In this document: one piece after another, positions 37,115-46,791 of the stretch
How positions within the stretch are numbered: position 1 is the stretch's first letter
How the letters are laid out: the number at the start of each line of letters is the position of its first letter
Assembly: GCF_004564075.1 (NCBI RefSeq)
Contig: NZ_CP038256.1
Coordinates: 2,356,001-2,420,000 of the forward strand
Reading direction: 5' to 3'
Origin: Microbacterium sediminis
GTDB taxonomy: Bacteria; Actinomycetota; Actinomycetes; Actinomycetales; Microbacteriaceae
Length of the DNA: 64,000 bases
Translations under genes and position numbers: made by a program
The notes under the pieces: generated by a model
What the model was told of the DNA's origin: nothing
Seen by the model: only the letters and a program-made list of their open reading frames with translations
The model's database searches: none

Positions 37115-37473
37115 CAGATGTCCTTACCCGACTTCTTCGCGTAGCGAACGCGAACCGTCTTCTTCACGCCGTCCTTGACCTGCTCCTCGAGACGGAAGCC
37201 CACGCGGGTCGGCTTCTTGGTCTCGGGGTCCACCAGCGCGACGTTCGACACGTGGATCGGGGCCTCGAAGGTCTCGATGCCGCCGGTCTTGGTGCCGCGC
37301 TGAGTCTGGCCGACTCGGTTGTGCTTGGTGATGAAGTTCACGCCCTCGACGACGACGCGGTTGCCGCCGTCGATGACCTCGAGAACCTTGCCCTGCTTGC
37401 CGCGGTCGCCGCCGCGGTCCTGCTTGGCGCCGGTGATGACCTGAACGAGGTCACCCTTCTTGATGTTCGCCAT
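37114..37473 (-). CDS. rplX: 50S ribosomal protein L24
   Basis: A 119-residue protein with the KOW motif [29 protein letters not shown] at the N-terminus and the [12 protein letters not shown] strand. The acidic insertion [10 protein letters not shown] is slightly longer than in E. coli. It lies 3 bases after rplN. Confidence 0.98.
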   Translation of the reverse strand: MANIKKGDLVQVITGAKQDRGGDRGKQGKVLEVIDGGNRVVVEGVNFITKHNRVGQTQRGTKTGGIETFEAPIHVSNVALVDPETKKPTRVGFRLEEQVKDGVKKTVRVRYAKKSGKDI

Positions 37474-37476
37474 GGC

Positions 37477-37845
37477 TTACAGCACCTCCGGGGCGAGCGA
37501 GACGATCTTCATGAACTTGCGGTCACGAAGCTCGCGGCCGACCGGGCCGAAGATGCGGGTGCCGCGGGGCTCCCCGTCGTTCTTCAGGATCACGGCGGCG
37601 TTCTCGTCGAACTTGATGTACGAGCCGTCTGCACGGCGCGTCTGCTTCACGGTGCGGACGACGACGGCCTTGACCACGTCGCCCTTCTTCACGTTGCCGC
37701 CCGGGATCGCGTCCTTGACCGTCGCGACGATGGTGTCGCCCACGCCGGCGTAGCGGCGGTTGGAGCCACCGAGCACGCGGATGGTGAGCAGCTCCTTCGC
37801 GCCGGTGTTGTCGGCGACCTTGAGGCGGGATTCAGTCTGAATCAT
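37477..37845 (-). CDS. rplN: 50S ribosomal protein L14
   Basis: A 122-residue protein beginning [20 protein letters not shown] and holding [21 protein letters not shown], a near-invariant L14. First gene of the spc-type section, 3 bases after rpsQ. Confidence 0.98.
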   Translation of the reverse strand: MIQTESRLKVADNTGAKELLTIRVLGGSNRRYAGVGDTIVATVKDAIPGGNVKKGDVVKAVVVRTVKQTRRADGSYIKFDENAAVILKNDGEPRGTRIFGPVGRELRDRKFMKIVSLAPEVL

Positions 37846-37848
37846 GGA

Positions 37849-38151
37849 TTACTTCGCCTTCTCGAGGATCTCGACCAGGCGCCAGTTCTTCGTGGCGCTC
37901 AGCGGACGGGTCTCGTGGATCAGAACGAGGTCGCCGATGCCGGCGGTGTTCTGCTCGTCGTGCGCCTTGAGCTTCTTCGAACGACGGATGACCTTGCCGT
38001 AGAGGGGGTGCTTCACGCGGTCCTCGACCTCGACGACGATCGTCTTGTCCATCTTGTCGCTCACGACGTAGCCGCGGGCCGACTTGCGGTAACCGCGGGC
38101 CTCGGCGTCGCGCACGTCGTGCTCGGCGCCGGCCTGCTTCTCGGTGGCCAT
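37849..38151 (-). CDS. rpsQ: 30S ribosomal protein S17
   Basis: A 100-residue protein with [35 protein letters not shown], the S17 OB fold, after a ~20-residue N-terminal extension. One-base overlap with rpmC. Confidence 0.98.
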   Translation of the reverse strand: MATEKQAGAEHDVRDAEARGYRKSARGYVVSDKMDKTIVVEVEDRVKHPLYGKVIRRSKKLKAHDEQNTAGIGDLVLIHETRPLSATKNWRLVEILEKAK

Positions 38152-38456
38152 TACTCAGCCTCTCCCTCGGCGACAGCCGGCTCTTCGGCCTTCTTCGCCT
38201 TGCTCTTCTTGGGCTTCGCCTCGACCGGAGCGGGCGTGGCACGGATGCCGAGCTCGCGCTCACGGATGACGGTGTAGAGCCGCGCGATGTCGCGCTTCAC
38301 GGCGCGGATGCGGCCGTGGCTCTCGAGCTGGCCGGTGGCCGACTGGAAGCGCAGGTTGAACAGCTCCTCCTTGGCCTTGCGCAGCTCCTCGACGAGGCGC
38401 TGGTCCTCGAACGTGTCGAGCTCGGTGACAGCGAGCTCCTTGGTGCCGATCGCCAT
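38151..38456 (-). CDS. rpmC: 50S ribosomal protein L29 with Lys/Ala/Glu tail
   Basis: The L29 helical hairpin ([36 protein letters not shown]) fills residues ~18-70. A charged tail of about 30 residues makes 101 in total against the usual 65-75. The ATG at 38456 shares one base with the rplP stop; the longer frame above is shadow. Confidence 0.97.
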   Translation of the reverse strand: MAIGTKELAVTELDTFEDQRLVEELRKAKEELFNLRFQSATGQLESHGRIRAVKRDIARLYTVIRERELGIRATPAPVEAKPKKSKAKKAEEPAVAEGEAE

Positions 38457-38875
38457 TACGCGTCGCCCTCCTCGCGCTTGATGATGCGTGCCTTGAGCGG
38501 CAGCTTGTGAATGGCACGGGTCATGGCCTCGCGAGCGAGCTGCTCGTTGACGCCGGCGACCTCGAAGAGGACGCGACCCGGCTTGACGTTGGCGACCCAC
38601 CACTCCGGCGAACCCTTACCGGAACCCATTCGGGTCTCGGCCGGCTTCTTCGTGAGCGGACGGTCGGGGTAGATGTTGATCCACACCTTGCCGCCACGCT
38701 TGATGTGACGCGTCATGGCGATACGAGCTGCCTCGATCTGACGGTTCGTCACGTAAGCGGGGGTGAGGGCCTGGATGCCGAACTCACCGAAGGAGACCTG
38801 CGTCCCACCCGTGGCCGCGCCATCCCGCTTGGGGTGGTGCTGCTTGCGGTACTTGACCTTGCGAGGGATGAGCAT
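38456..38875 (-). CDS. rplP: 50S ribosomal protein L16
   Basis: A 139-residue protein reading [43 protein letters not shown] and [19 protein letters not shown], normal L16. One-base overlaps with rpsC and rpmC. Confidence 0.98.
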   Translation of the reverse strand: MLIPRKVKYRKQHHPKRDGAATGGTQVSFGEFGIQALTPAYVTNRQIEAARIAMTRHIKRGGKVWINIYPDRPLTKKPAETRMGSGKGSPEWWVANVKPGRVLFEVAGVNEQLAREAMTRAIHKLPLKARIIKREEGDA

Positions 38876-39627
38876 TACGCCGTCGCTCCTTCCGCGACCT
38901 TCGGGGCAGCGTCGTCACGACGCGGGCCACGGCGGCCGCCACGGTCGCGAGCGGGCTTCATGTTGGCCTGCTCGCGAGCGAGTTCCTTGTTGGTGAGATC
39001 ACCCTTGTAGATCCAGACCTTCACGCCGATGCGGCCGAAGGTGGTCTTGGCCTCGTAGAAGCCGTAGTCGATGTTCGCGCGCAGCGTGTGCAGCGGCACA
39101 CGACCCTCGCGGTAGAACTCCGAACGGCTCATCTCCGCGCCGCCGAGGCGGCCCGAGACCTGGATCCGGATGCCCTTGGCGCCGGCGCGCTGGGCGCCCT
39201 GGAGGCCCTTGCGCATCGCGCGGCGGAATGCCACGCGGGCGCTGAGCTGCTCCGCGATGCCCTGGGCGACGAGCTGGGCGTCGGCCTCGGGGTTCTTGAC
39301 CTCGAGGATGTTGAGCTGGATCTGCTTCTTGGTGAGCTTCTCGAGCTCGCTGCGCAGACGCTCGGCCTCCGCACCACGACGACCGATGACGATGCCCGGG
39401 CGTGCGGTGTGGATGTCGATGCGGACGCGGTCACGCGTGCGCTCGATCTCGATGCGGCTCACGCCCGAGCGGTCGAGCGTCTCCTGCAGGTACTTGCGGA
39501 TCCGAACGTCCTCGGCCACGTAGTCCGCGTAGCGCTGACCCGGCTTCGTCGAGTCAGAGAACCAGCGCGAGACGTGGTCCGTGGTGATGCCGAGGCGGAA
39601 GCCGTAGGGGCTGACCTTCTGTCCCAT
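38875..39627 (-). CDS. rpsC: 30S ribosomal protein S3
   Basis: A 250-residue protein with [13 protein letters not shown], the KH domain around [17 protein letters not shown] and [25 protein letters not shown]. The C-terminal ~30 residues are Arg/Gly/Ala rich. One-base overlap with rplV. Confidence 0.98.
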   Translation of the reverse strand: MGQKVSPYGFRLGITTDHVSRWFSDSTKPGQRYADYVAEDVRIRKYLQETLDRSGVSRIEIERTRDRVRIDIHTARPGIVIGRRGAEAERLRSELEKLTKKQIQLNILEVKNPEADAQLVAQGIAEQLSARVAFRRAMRKGLQGAQRAGAKGIRIQVSGRLGGAEMSRSEFYREGRVPLHTLRANIDYGFYEAKTTFGRIGVKVWIYKGDLTNKELAREQANMKPARDRGGRRGPRRDDAAPKVAEGATA

Positions 39628-40025
39628 TACTTGCTCGCCTTCTTCTCAGCACCGGCGGCAGCGGTCTCCGCGACCTCCGGCGTCGAAAGCACGACCGTGA
39701 TGTGGCTCGTGCGCTTCTTGATCTGGAACGCGCGGCCCTGGGCGCGGGGCTGGAAACGCTTGAGCGTCGTCCCCTCGTCCACGAAGGCGTTCTTCACGAA
39801 CAGATCGCGCTGATCCAGGTACTCACCGTCGCGGTCGGCCTTCACCTGCGCGTTGGCCATCGCGGACTCAACGAGCTTGAAGATCGGCTCCGAAGCGGCC
39901 TGCGGCGCGAACTTCAGGATGGCAAGGGCCTCTTCGGCCTGCTTGCCCTTGATAAGGGCCACGACACGACGAGCCTTCTGAGGGGTCACGCGGATGTGTC
40001 GCACGCGTGCGATGGACTCCACCAT
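39627..40025 (-). CDS. rplV: 50S ribosomal protein L22
   Basis: A 132-residue protein with [30 protein letters not shown] and the tunnel loop [23 protein letters not shown] short Ala/Lys tail follows the domain. It is 25 bases after rpsS. Confidence 0.98.
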   Translation of the reverse strand: MVESIARVRHIRVTPQKARRVVALIKGKQAEEALAILKFAPQAASEPIFKLVESAMANAQVKADRDGEYLDQRDLFVKNAFVDEGTTLKRFQPRAQGRAFQIKKRTSHITVVLSTPEVAETAAAGAEKKASK

Positions 40026-40050
40026 TTCTCTCTCCTCTTGCGTCCCCGCG

Positions 40051-40332
40051 TCAGCGGCGACGGCCCTTCTTGTCGTCCTTCTCGTGGCCGCGGAAGGTGC
40101 GGGTGGGCGAGAACTCGCCCAGCTTGTGGCCGACCATGGCCTCGGTCACGAACACGGGGATGTGCTTGCGACCGTCGTGCACGGCGATGGTGTGTCCCAG
40201 CATGGCGGGGACGATCATCGAACGGCGCGACCAGGTCTTGATGACGTTCTTGGTACCCGCCTCGTTCTGCGAGACAACCTTGCGAAGCAGGTGCTCGTCG
40301 ACGAAGGGGCCCTTCTTCAGACTGCGTGGCAT
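40051..40332 (-). CDS. rpsS: 30S ribosomal protein S19
   Basis: A 93-residue protein reading [19 protein letters not shown] and [35 protein letters not shown], complete S19. 11 bases after rplB. Confidence 0.98.
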   Translation of the reverse strand: MPRSLKKGPFVDEHLLRKVVSQNEAGTKNVIKTWSRRSMIVPAMLGHTIAVHDGRKHIPVFVTEAMVGHKLGEFSPTRTFRGHEKDDKKGRRR

Positions 40333-40343
40333 CTTCTTGACTC

Positions 40344-41183
40344 CTACTTACGCTTCTTGCCGGCGGTACGGCGACGAACGATGAGCTTGTCGCTTTCCTT
40401 GTTGGCGTGACGGGTACGGCCCTCAGGCTGACCCCACGGGGTGACGGGGTTGCGTCCACCCGAGGTCTTGCCCTCACCACCACCATGGGGGTGGTCGACC
40501 GGGTTCATGGCGACACCGCGGACAGTCGGGCGCACGCCGAGCCAGCGCTTGCGGCCCGCCTTGCCCCAGTTGATGTTCGACTGCTCGGCGTTGCCGACCT
40601 CGCCGATCGTGGCGCGGCAGCGGGCGTCGACGTTGCGGACCTCGCCCGACGGCAGACGGAGCTGCGCGTAGGGGCCGTCCTTGGCGACGAGACGCACCGA
40701 GGCGCCGGCCGAGCGAGCCAGCTTCGCACCGCCGCCGGGACGGAGCTCGATCGCGTGGATCACCGTACCGGTCGGGATGTTGCGCAGGGGCAGGTTGTTG
40801 CCCGGCTTGATGTCGGCGTTCGGGCCCGACTCGACGACGTCGCCCTGCTGCAGCTTGTTCGGCGCGAGGATGTAGCGCTTCGTGCCGTCCACGTAGTGCA
40901 GGAGCGCGATGCGCGCCGTGCGGTTGGGGTCGTACTCGATGTGAGCGACCTTGGCGTTGACGCCGTCCTTGTCGTTGCGACGGAAGTCGATGACGCGGTA
41001 CTGGCGCTTGTGGCCACCGCCGATGTGGCGGGTGGTGATGCGGCCCTGGTTGTTGCGACCACCGGTCTTCGACAGCGGGCGCAGCAGCGACTTCTCGGGC
41101 GTCGACCGGGTGATCTCGGCGAAGTCAGCCACCGACGAGCCGCGACGGCCAGGCGTCGTGGGCTTGTAGTTGCGAATAGCCAT
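40344..41183 (-). CDS. rplB: 50S ribosomal protein L2
   Basis: A 279-residue protein with [25 protein letters not shown] and the peptidyl-transferase-adjacent [21 protein letters not shown], whose His is conserved. 28 bases after rplW. Confidence 0.98.
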   Translation of the reverse strand: MAIRNYKPTTPGRRGSSVADFAEITRSTPEKSLLRPLSKTGGRNNQGRITTRHIGGGHKRQYRVIDFRRNDKDGVNAKVAHIEYDPNRTARIALLHYVDGTKRYILAPNKLQQGDVVESGPNADIKPGNNLPLRNIPTGTVIHAIELRPGGGAKLARSAGASVRLVAKDGPYAQLRLPSGEVRNVDARCRATIGEVGNAEQSNINWGKAGRKRWLGVRPTVRGVAMNPVDHPHGGGEGKTSGGRNPVTPWGQPEGRTRHANKESDKLIVRRRTAGKKRK

Positions 41184-41211
41184 ATTCGTTCTCTCTAGTC
41201 CTTCCCGGCGA

Positions 41212-41508
41212 TCAGGCGACGGCCGTGAAGATGTCGATGGTGCCCGACTTGAGCGTGACGATCGCGCGCTTGGTGTCCTTGCGCTTGCCGATGCCGAAGC
41301 GGGTGCGGCGCGCCTTGCCGACGCGGTTGATCGTGTTCACCGAAGCGACCTCGACGCCGAAGATCTTCTCGATCGCCAGCTTGATCTCGGTCTTGTTCGA
41401 GCGCGGGTCCACCAGGAAGGTGTACTTGCCCTCGTCGATGAGCCCGTAGCTCTTCTCCGAGACGACCGGCTTCAGGATGATGTCGCGCGGGTCCTTGTTG
41501 ACGGTCAT
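41212..41508 (-). CDS. rplW: 50S ribosomal protein L23
   Basis: A 98-residue protein with [42 protein letters not shown], the L23 core at the tunnel exit where SRP and trigger factor bind. The start overlaps the rplD stop by 4 bases. Confidence 0.98.
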   Translation of the reverse strand: MTVNKDPRDIILKPVVSEKSYGLIDEGKYTFLVDPRSNKTEIKLAIEKIFGVEVASVNTINRVGKARRTRFGIGKRKDTKRAIVTLKSGTIDIFTAVA

Positions 41509-42164
41509 GCCGAGACCTCCTTGGCGCCGACCGTCTTGAACGCGACGAACGTGTCGACGGCGGCCTTGGTGAAGACGATGTCGTCCGAGACGAGCACGTC
41601 GTAGGCGTTGAGCTGGTCCGGGGTGAGGACGTGAACGTTCGCGAGGTTGCGAACGCTCAGCCAGCCGTAGTCGTCGGTGCGGTCGAGCACGACGAGGACC
41701 TTCTTCGACGGAGCGACCTGGGCGAGGTACGCCGCGGCAGCCTTGGTCGAGGGAGCGTCGGTGCCGAAGGACTCGACGACGTGCAGGCGGCCACCGCGCA
41801 GACGGTCGCTGAGCGCGCCCGCGAGGGCGGCGGCGATCATCTTCTTGGGGGTGCGCTGCGAGTAGTCGCGCGGCTTCGGGCCGTGGACGATGCCACCGCC
41901 GCGGTGCTCGGGCTGGCGGATCGAGCCCTGGCGCGAACGGCCGGTGCCCTTCTGCTTGAACGGCTTGGCGCCGGTACCCGAGACCTCGCCGCGACGCTTG
42001 GTCGAGTGCGTGCCCTGGCGAGCCGCCGCGAGCTGCGCGACGACGACCTGGTGGATGAGCGGGATGTTCGTCTTGACGTCGAACACCGAGGCGGGCAGCT
42101 CGACCGAGCCGGCCTTCTTGCCGTCGGTGCCCTGGACGTCCAGAGCGAGAGTCGAGTCAGTCAT
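41505..42164 (-). CDS. rplD: 50S ribosomal protein L4
   Basis: A 219-residue protein with [53 protein letters not shown], the extended tunnel loop of L4. In E. coli L4 represses the S10 operon; whether it does so here is unknown. 5 bases after rplC. Confidence 0.98.
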   Translation of the reverse strand: MTDSTLALDVQGTDGKKAGSVELPASVFDVKTNIPLIHQVVVAQLAAARQGTHSTKRRGEVSGTGAKPFKQKGTGRSRQGSIRQPEHRGGGIVHGPKPRDYSQRTPKKMIAAALAGALSDRLRGGRLHVVESFGTDAPSTKAAAAYLAQVAPSKKVLVVLDRTDDYGWLSVRNLANVHVLTPDQLNAYDVLVSDDIVFTKAAVDTFVAFKTVGAKEVSA

Positions 42165-42169
42165 CTAAC

Positions 42170-42829
42170 TCAGGCCCCCTTCACAGCGTTGCGGACGTAC
42201 ACGGTGCGGCCGCGCGCGCCGGGGACGGCGCCCTTGACGAGCAGCAGACCCTTCTCGGCGTCGACGGCGTGAACCGTGAGGTTGAGGACGGTCACGCGCT
42301 CCGAGCCCATGCGGCCGGCCATGCGCATGCCCTTGAACACGCGGCTCGGGGTCGACGAGGCGCCGATCGAACCGGGCTTGCGGTGGTTGCGGTGCGCACC
42401 GTGCGAGGCGCCGACGCCAGCGAAGTTGTGGCGCTTCATGACACCCGCGGTGCCCTTGCCCTTGCTCGTGCCGACGACGTCGACGAGCTGGCCGGCCTCG
42501 AAGGTGCCATCGACCGTGAGCTCCTGACCGAGCGTGTACTCGGCGGCGTCCGCGGTGCGGATCTCGGCGATGTGACGACGCGGGGTGACGCCGGCGGCCT
42601 CGAAGTGGGCCGTGAGCGGCTTGTTCACCTTGCGCGGGTCGATCGCGCCCGCGGCGATCTGGATGGCCTTGTAGCCGTCCTTCTCGGGCGTGCGGATCTG
42701 GGTGACGACGTTCGGCTGGATCTCGATCACCGTGACGGGGATGAGCTTGCCGTTCTCGTTCCACACCTGGGTCATGCCGAGCTTCTTGCCCAGGAGACCC
42801 TTGGAAGTCTTCGTGTTGATGTCAGCCAT
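42170..42829 (-). CDS. rplC: 50S ribosomal protein L3
   Basis: A 219-residue protein with [25 protein letters not shown] and the loop [40 protein letters not shown] of L3 near the peptidyl-transferase centre. 8 bases after rpsJ. Confidence 0.98.
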   Translation of the reverse strand: MADINTKTSKGLLGKKLGMTQVWNENGKLIPVTVIEIQPNVVTQIRTPEKDGYKAIQIAAGAIDPRKVNKPLTAHFEAAGVTPRRHIAEIRTADAAEYTLGQELTVDGTFEAGQLVDVVGTSKGKGTAGVMKRHNFAGVGASHGAHRNHRKPGSIGASSTPSRVFKGMRMAGRMGSERVTVLNLTVHAVDAEKGLLLVKGAVPGARGRTVYVRNAVKGA

Positions 42830-42837
42830 GTCGAACC

Positions 42838-43146
42838 TCAGAGCTTGATCTCGATGTTGACGTCGGCCGGCAGGTCCAGACGCATGAGCGAGTCGACCGC
42901 CTTCGGGGTCGGGTCGACGATGTCGATGAGGCGCTTGTGCGTGCGCATCTCGAAGTGCTCGCGGCTGTCCTTGTACTTGTGGGGCGAACGGATCACGACG
43001 ACCACGTTCTTCTCGGTCGGAAGGGGCACGGGGCCCACGACCTGGGCGCCCGCGCGCGTGACCGTGTCGACGATCTTGCGCGCCGAGGAGTCGATGACCT
43101 CGTGGTCATACGACTTCAGGCGAATGCGGATCTTCTGTCCCGCCAT
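42838..43146 (-). CDS. rpsJ: 30S ribosomal protein S10 (NusE)
   Basis: A 102-residue protein beginning [29 protein letters not shown] and carrying [35 protein letters not shown], complete S10, which also acts as NusE in antitermination. It leads the whole superoperon; the 407 bases upstream hold its leader. Confidence 0.98.
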   Translation of the reverse strand: MAGQKIRIRLKSYDHEVIDSSARKIVDTVTRAGAQVVGPVPLPTEKNVVVVIRSPHKYKDSREHFEMRTHKRLIDIVDPTPKAVDSLMRLDLPADVNIEIKL

Positions 43147-43342
43147 AGTCTGCTCACTCTCTTTACGCGTCGTACCTCAGGGGCATTGGACGCACGTACC
43201 CTCCGGATACCCTTCGGGCCTCTGTTCACATGTCAGACCCGAACACGCGCGACAATGCCTCGCGAGTTGGGGTGTGTGATTGATTCCCTGCCCGCGGCCC
43301 AGAACCCTGCATCCTGGATCCGAGGATCCGGTGCCGTCTGTG

Positions 43343-43358
43343 CACTGTCGTGACAGTG
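43343..43358. promoter_or_regulatory. Inverted repeat in the rpsJ upstream region
   Basis: CACTGTC-GT-GACAGTG lies about 190 bases upstream of rpsJ, just downstream of the candidate promoter. The 407-base gap 43147-43553 also holds GGATCC-GA-GGATCC and the terminator of the 43554 gene; no coding region was seen. Confidence 0.45.
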
Positions 43359-43399
43359 ATCCCGCTGCGCGAACGCACGCAGGAATGTGGAACCTGTCT

Positions 43400-43429
43400 A
43401 TTCTGCCATCCGGTCCGCACTTGCTGCAA
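43400..43429 (-). promoter_or_regulatory. Candidate promoter of the S10 superoperon
   Basis: On the minus strand TTGCAG (43424-43429) and CAGAAT (43400-43405) are 18 bases apart. This would give a leader of about 240 bases before rpsJ. The -10 box is a weak match, so the call is tentative. Confidence 0.3.
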
Positions 43430-43502
43430 CCCGGGCGTGTCGCGCCGGCTTCCGCGTCGTTCCGCGGTTCCCGCCGGGGGCGTCAGTGGTCTCCCAGGAA
43501 CG

Positions 43503-43540
43503 CCGAGGCCCCCGGGAGCGGGTGCTTCCGGGGGCCTCGG
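43503..43540 (-). terminator. Terminator of the 43554-43769 gene
   Basis: CCGAGGCCCCCGG and CCGGGGGCCTCGG form a perfect 13-bp stem with a 12-base loop, starting 14 bases after the stop codon. It insulates the small gene from the S10 promoter region. Confidence 0.8.
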
Positions 43541-43553
43541 GGGATCGATCAGA

Positions 43554-43769
43554 TCACTGGTTGCCGATCTTGTCGTCCAGGTTCGCGCGGACCTCGTCGA
43601 CCTTCGAGTCGACCGAGTCGGGCAGGACCTTCTTGGCGAAGTCCGAGACGCCGTCGAGGACCTTGTCGCTCACACCCTCGGCCTGCTCGCTGTTCAGGGC
43701 GTCCTGAACCTTGTCCTTGTTCTGCTCGAAGAGCTCCTTGCCCTTGTTCACGAGATCGTCGAGACCCAT
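43554..43769 (-). CDS. Small acidic helical protein, MT0933/Rv0909-antitoxin-like
   Basis: A 71-residue protein, MGLDDLVNKGKELFEQNKDKV at the start and then Asp/Lys/Ser-rich amphipathic helices, resembling the MT0933 antitoxin family (Rv0909). Such genes are common single-copy stress-related loci. No toxin gene lies next to it, so an antitoxin role is not supported here. A good AGGGGG site precedes the ATG. It has its own terminator and a leader hairpin, and is monocistronic. Confidence 0.75.
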   Translation of the reverse strand: MGLDDLVNKGKELFEQNKDKVQDALNSEQAEGVSDKVLDGVSDFAKKVLPDSVDSKVDEVRANLDDKIGNQ

Positions 43770-43790
43770 GGTTCCCCCTACGGAGTTCGT

Positions 43791-43813
43791 GCGCGCTCCC
43801 CCTCGGAGCGCGC
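43791..43813. promoter_or_regulatory. GC hairpin upstream of the small acidic protein gene
   Basis: GCGCGCTCC and GGAGCGCGC form a 9-bp stem with a 5-base loop in the 154-base gap between the 43554 gene and ugd. It may be a leader hairpin for the minus-strand gene. Confidence 0.4.
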
Positions 43814-43923
43814 CTGCGGCTCAGTCTGGCATCGGACGCGGGCGGGGCGCCAGAGGATCGTCATGAGCGTTCACGGATCGCGACCGGCTAGCGTGGTACA
43901 CGCCTCGACCCGAAGGAGTACGG

Positions 43924-45228
43924 ATGAAGATCTCGGTCATCGGATGCGGTTACCTCGGTGCCGTCCACGCCGCCGCCATGGCGTCGCTCGGGCACGAGGT
44001 GGTGGGCATCGACGTGGACGCGGCGAAGATCGAGTCGCTCTCCGCGGGCGTGCCGCCGTTCTTCGAGCCGGGGCTGCCCGAGATCCTCAAGGCCGGCATC
44101 GACTCGGGTCGCCTGCGCTTCTCCACCGACTTCGCCGACGCCGCCGACGCGCGCGTGCACTTCATCGGCGTCGGCACCCCGCAGCGCAAGGACGGCCAGG
44201 GCGCCGACCTCACTTACGTCAACGCCTCGATCGCGTCGCTGAAGCCGCACCTGGCGGCCGGATCGCTCATCGCCGGCAAGTCGACGGTGCCCGTGGGCAC
44301 GGCGGCGCGCCTGGCCGAGGAGGTCCGCGAGACCGGCGCGCACCTGGCCTGGAACCCGGAGTTCCTGCGCGAGGGCTTCGCGGTGCAGGACACCGTCGAC
44401 CCCGACCGCCTGGTCTACGGCGTGGCCGACGAGACCCACGACGAGGACGTCGCCACGCTCGACGAGGTCTACGCGTCGATCATCGCGAAGGGCACCCCGC
44501 GCCTGGTGATGAACCACGCGACCGCCGAGCTCGTGAAGATCTCGGCGAACTCGTTCCTGGCCACGAAGATCAGCTTCATCAACGCCATGGCCGAGATCGC
44601 CGAGGTCGCCGGCGCCGACGTGACGCAGCTGGCCGACGCGATCGGCCTCGATGCCCGCATCGGCCGCCGCTTCCTCAACGCCGGCGTCGGCTTCGGCGGC
44701 GGCTGCCTGCCCAAGGACATCCGCGCGTTCGCGGCCCGCGCCGAGGAGCTCGGCAAGGGTGAGTCGCTCGCGTTCCTGAAGGAGGTCGACCAGATCAACC
44801 TCCGCCGCCGCCAGCGCATGGTCGACATGGTGGTGGACTCGTTCGACGGCCAGCCGTTCGGCCGCCGCGTGGCTGTGCTCGGCCTCGCGTTCAAGCCCGA
44901 CAGCGACGACGTGCGCGACTCCCCCGCCCTCGACGTGGCGGTGGGCCTGCACGGCCGCGGCGCCGAGGTGGTCTCATACGACCCCGAGGCGATGGCCAAT
45001 GCCAAGCGCCTGCACCCGCAGCTGTCGTACGCCGCCAGCATCGACGAGGCGCTCGAGGGCGCCGAGGCCGTGGTGATCGTCACCGAGTGGAAGCAGTTCC
45101 GCGAGCTCGACCCGGCCGCGACCGCCGCGAAGGTCGCGCGCCCGTTCGTGTTCGACGGCCGCAACATCCTCGACCCCACCGTCTGGCGCGAGGCGGGCTG
45201 GACCTACCGCGGCATGGGCCGCATCTGA
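43924..45228 (+). CDS. ugd: UDP-glucose 6-dehydrogenase
   Basis: The enzyme oxidises UDP-glucose to UDP-glucuronate in two NAD-dependent steps. The 434-residue product has ISVIGCGYLGAVHA (Rossmann fold), GKSTVPVGTA, WNPEFLREG and the catalytic cysteine in GVGFGGGCLPKD, then FKPDSDDVRDSPALDV in the C-terminal domain. Start ATG at 43924 after CGAAGGAGTACGG. It opens the polysaccharide locus and is closed by the strong terminator at 45231. GDP-mannose dehydrogenase is a less likely reading. Confidence 0.92.
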   Translation: MKISVIGCGYLGAVHAAAMASLGHEVVGIDVDAAKIESLSAGVPPFFEPGLPEILKAGIDSGRLRFSTDFADAADARVHFIGVGTPQRKDGQGADLTYVNASIASLKPHLAAGSLIAGKSTVPVGTAARLAEEVRETGAHLAWNPEFLREGFAVQDTVDPDRLVYGVADETHDEDVATLDEVYASIIAKGTPRLVMNHATAELVKISANSFLATKISFINAMAEIAEVAGADVTQLADAIGLDARIGRRFLNAGVGFGGGCLPKDIRAFAARAEELGKGESLAFLKEVDQINLRRRQRMVDMVVDSFDGQPFGRRVAVLGLAFKPDSDDVRDSPALDVAVGLHGRGAEVVSYDPEAMANAKRLHPQLSYAASIDEALEGAEAVVIVTEWKQFRELDPAATAAKVARPFVFDGRNILDPTVWREAGWTYRGMGRI

Positions 45229-45230
45229 TC

Positions 45231-45276
45231 GAACGACGAAGGGGGCGCGGCTTCGGCCGCGCCCCCTTCGTCGTTC
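45231..45276. terminator. Bidirectional terminator between ugd and the sugar transferase
   Basis: A perfect 21-bp stem (GAACGACGAAGGGGGCGCGGC with its complement) closes a TTCG-type loop, 2 bases after the ugd stop and 6 bases before the end of the convergent gene. It should end transcription from both sides. Confidence 0.92.
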
Positions 45277-45282
45277 CCCGGG

Positions 45283-46734
45283 TCAGTGGGCGGTGTCGCC
45301 CGGATCGACCACGGCTCGGACGGTGCGGAAGAGGATGACGATGTCCTGCGTGAACGACCAGTTCTCCACGTAGTAGAGGTCGAGGCGCAGCGCGTCCTCC
45401 CAGTCCAGCGAGGATCGCCCGCTCACCTGCCACAGGCCGCTCATGCCCGGCTTGACGAGCAGGCGGCGCTTGGCGTCGTCGTCGTAGAGCGCGACCTCGG
45501 CGGGGCGCTGCGGGCGCGGGCCGACGAGGCTCATGTCGCCCTTGAAGACGTTGACGAGCTGGGGCAGCTCGTCGAGCGAGTAGCGCCGCAGGATGCGGCC
45601 GACCTTGGTGATGCGCGGGTCGTCGGTCACCTTGTGCAGGGGCTTGTCGCTCGTGCCCTGCGCGTCGAGCAGCGACGCGAGCTGGTCGTCGGCGTTGACG
45701 ATCATGGAGCGGAACTTGATCATCCCGAACAGGCGGCCGCGGCGGCCCACGCGCTCCTGCTGGTAGAAGAACGGGCCGCGCCCCTCCGAGCGGATGGCGA
45801 TCATCACGCCGAGGAAGACCGGCGACAGCAGGATCAGCAGCAGGCCTGAACCGATGATGTCGAACGTGCGCTTGGCCACGCGGCGACCACCGTCGAGCCG
45901 CGGGTACGAGATCTGCACGAGCGGCAGGCCCGCGACGGGGCGCGAGTGAATGCGCGGACCGGCGATCTCGGTCATCGCCGGCGCCACGATCACGTCGACA
46001 TCGCGATCGGCCATCGCCCATCCGAGCCGGCGCATCTCCGCCGGCGGCAGGTCGTCGGCCGACGCGAAGATCACGCTGTCGATGCGCTCTGCGTCAATGA
46101 TTTTGCCGAGCTCGTCGTAGCTGCCGAGCACCTCGATGTCGTCGTCGGGGTCGATATCGTCGCCGCGCTCGGTGACGATCCCCTTGATGAGCAGGCCCGT
46201 GCCCTCGGTGCCGTGTACGGTGCGGACGATGTGCTCGGCCTTGCGCTGCTCCCCGACCACCACCACACGGTGGACGAAGTCGCCCTGCGCCTGCTGCCGG
46301 CGCAGCCAGCGCCGCCACACCCAGCGCGAGAACATGAGCAGGATCGCGCCGACGGGGATGGCGACGATCAGGATGCTGCGAGCCAGATCGATGCGCAGGA
46401 AGAACGCGATCGCGATGATCGTGGCGAACAGCGTGCCCGACGCCCGCGCCACGCGCTGATACTCGGCGACGCCGTGGCCGACCACCCGCTCGTCGCGCGA
46501 GTCGAAGATCTCGAGGCAGAGCCACCACACGGCGCCGATGACGATCAGCCCGGCCCAGTAAGGAATCTCCGGACCGGTCGGCCATTCGATCAGTCGTTCG
46601 TCGCCCGGCGCCCACAGCACGTCATAGACGACGAGGACCGCGGCGATGACGGCGAGATCGCTCAGCAGCAGCAGCGCGGCATAGCGACGCGTCCACGGAA
46701 TGCGCGAAGGGCGTGAGGAATCTGAGGAGGACAT
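45283..46734 (-). CDS. Polyprenyl glycosylphosphotransferase (initiating sugar transferase)
   Basis: The 483-residue protein has four to five N-terminal membrane segments (to about residue 130), a central nucleotide-binding-like domain and a C-terminal bacterial sugar transferase domain. The last shows FYQQERVGRRGRLFGMIKFRSM, YSLDELPQLVNVFKGDMSLVGPRP and SGLWQVSGRSSLDW. It is a WbaP/CpsE-type enzyme that loads a sugar-1-phosphate onto undecaprenyl phosphate to begin a repeat unit. It is the likely first step for the Wzx/Wzy system at 59.6-62.3 kb. Confidence 0.94.
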   Translation of the reverse strand: MSSSDSSRPSRIPWTRRYAALLLLSDLAVIAAVLVVYDVLWAPGDERLIEWPTGPEIPYWAGLIVIGAVWWLCLEIFDSRDERVVGHGVAEYQRVARASGTLFATIIAIAFFLRIDLARSILIVAIPVGAILLMFSRWVWRRWLRRQQAQGDFVHRVVVVGEQRKAEHIVRTVHGTEGTGLLIKGIVTERGDDIDPDDDIEVLGSYDELGKIIDAERIDSVIFASADDLPPAEMRRLGWAMADRDVDVIVAPAMTEIAGPRIHSRPVAGLPLVQISYPRLDGGRRVAKRTFDIIGSGLLLILLSPVFLGVMIAIRSEGRGPFFYQQERVGRRGRLFGMIKFRSMIVNADDQLASLLDAQGTSDKPLHKVTDDPRITKVGRILRRYSLDELPQLVNVFKGDMSLVGPRPQRPAEVALYDDDAKRRLLVKPGMSGLWQVSGRSSLDWEDALRLDLYYVENWSFTQDIVILFRTVRAVVDPGDTAH

Positions 46735-46791
46735 ACCGGCGAAATCCTATCCGCACGGTGAGAGTTTCCTGGAACCCTTCGCTGCCGGGCC

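Noticed and set aside
43554..43769. Toxin-antitoxin system
   Set aside because: The small protein resembles the MT0933 antitoxin family but no toxin gene is adjacent, and the neighbours are ribosomal and sugar genes.
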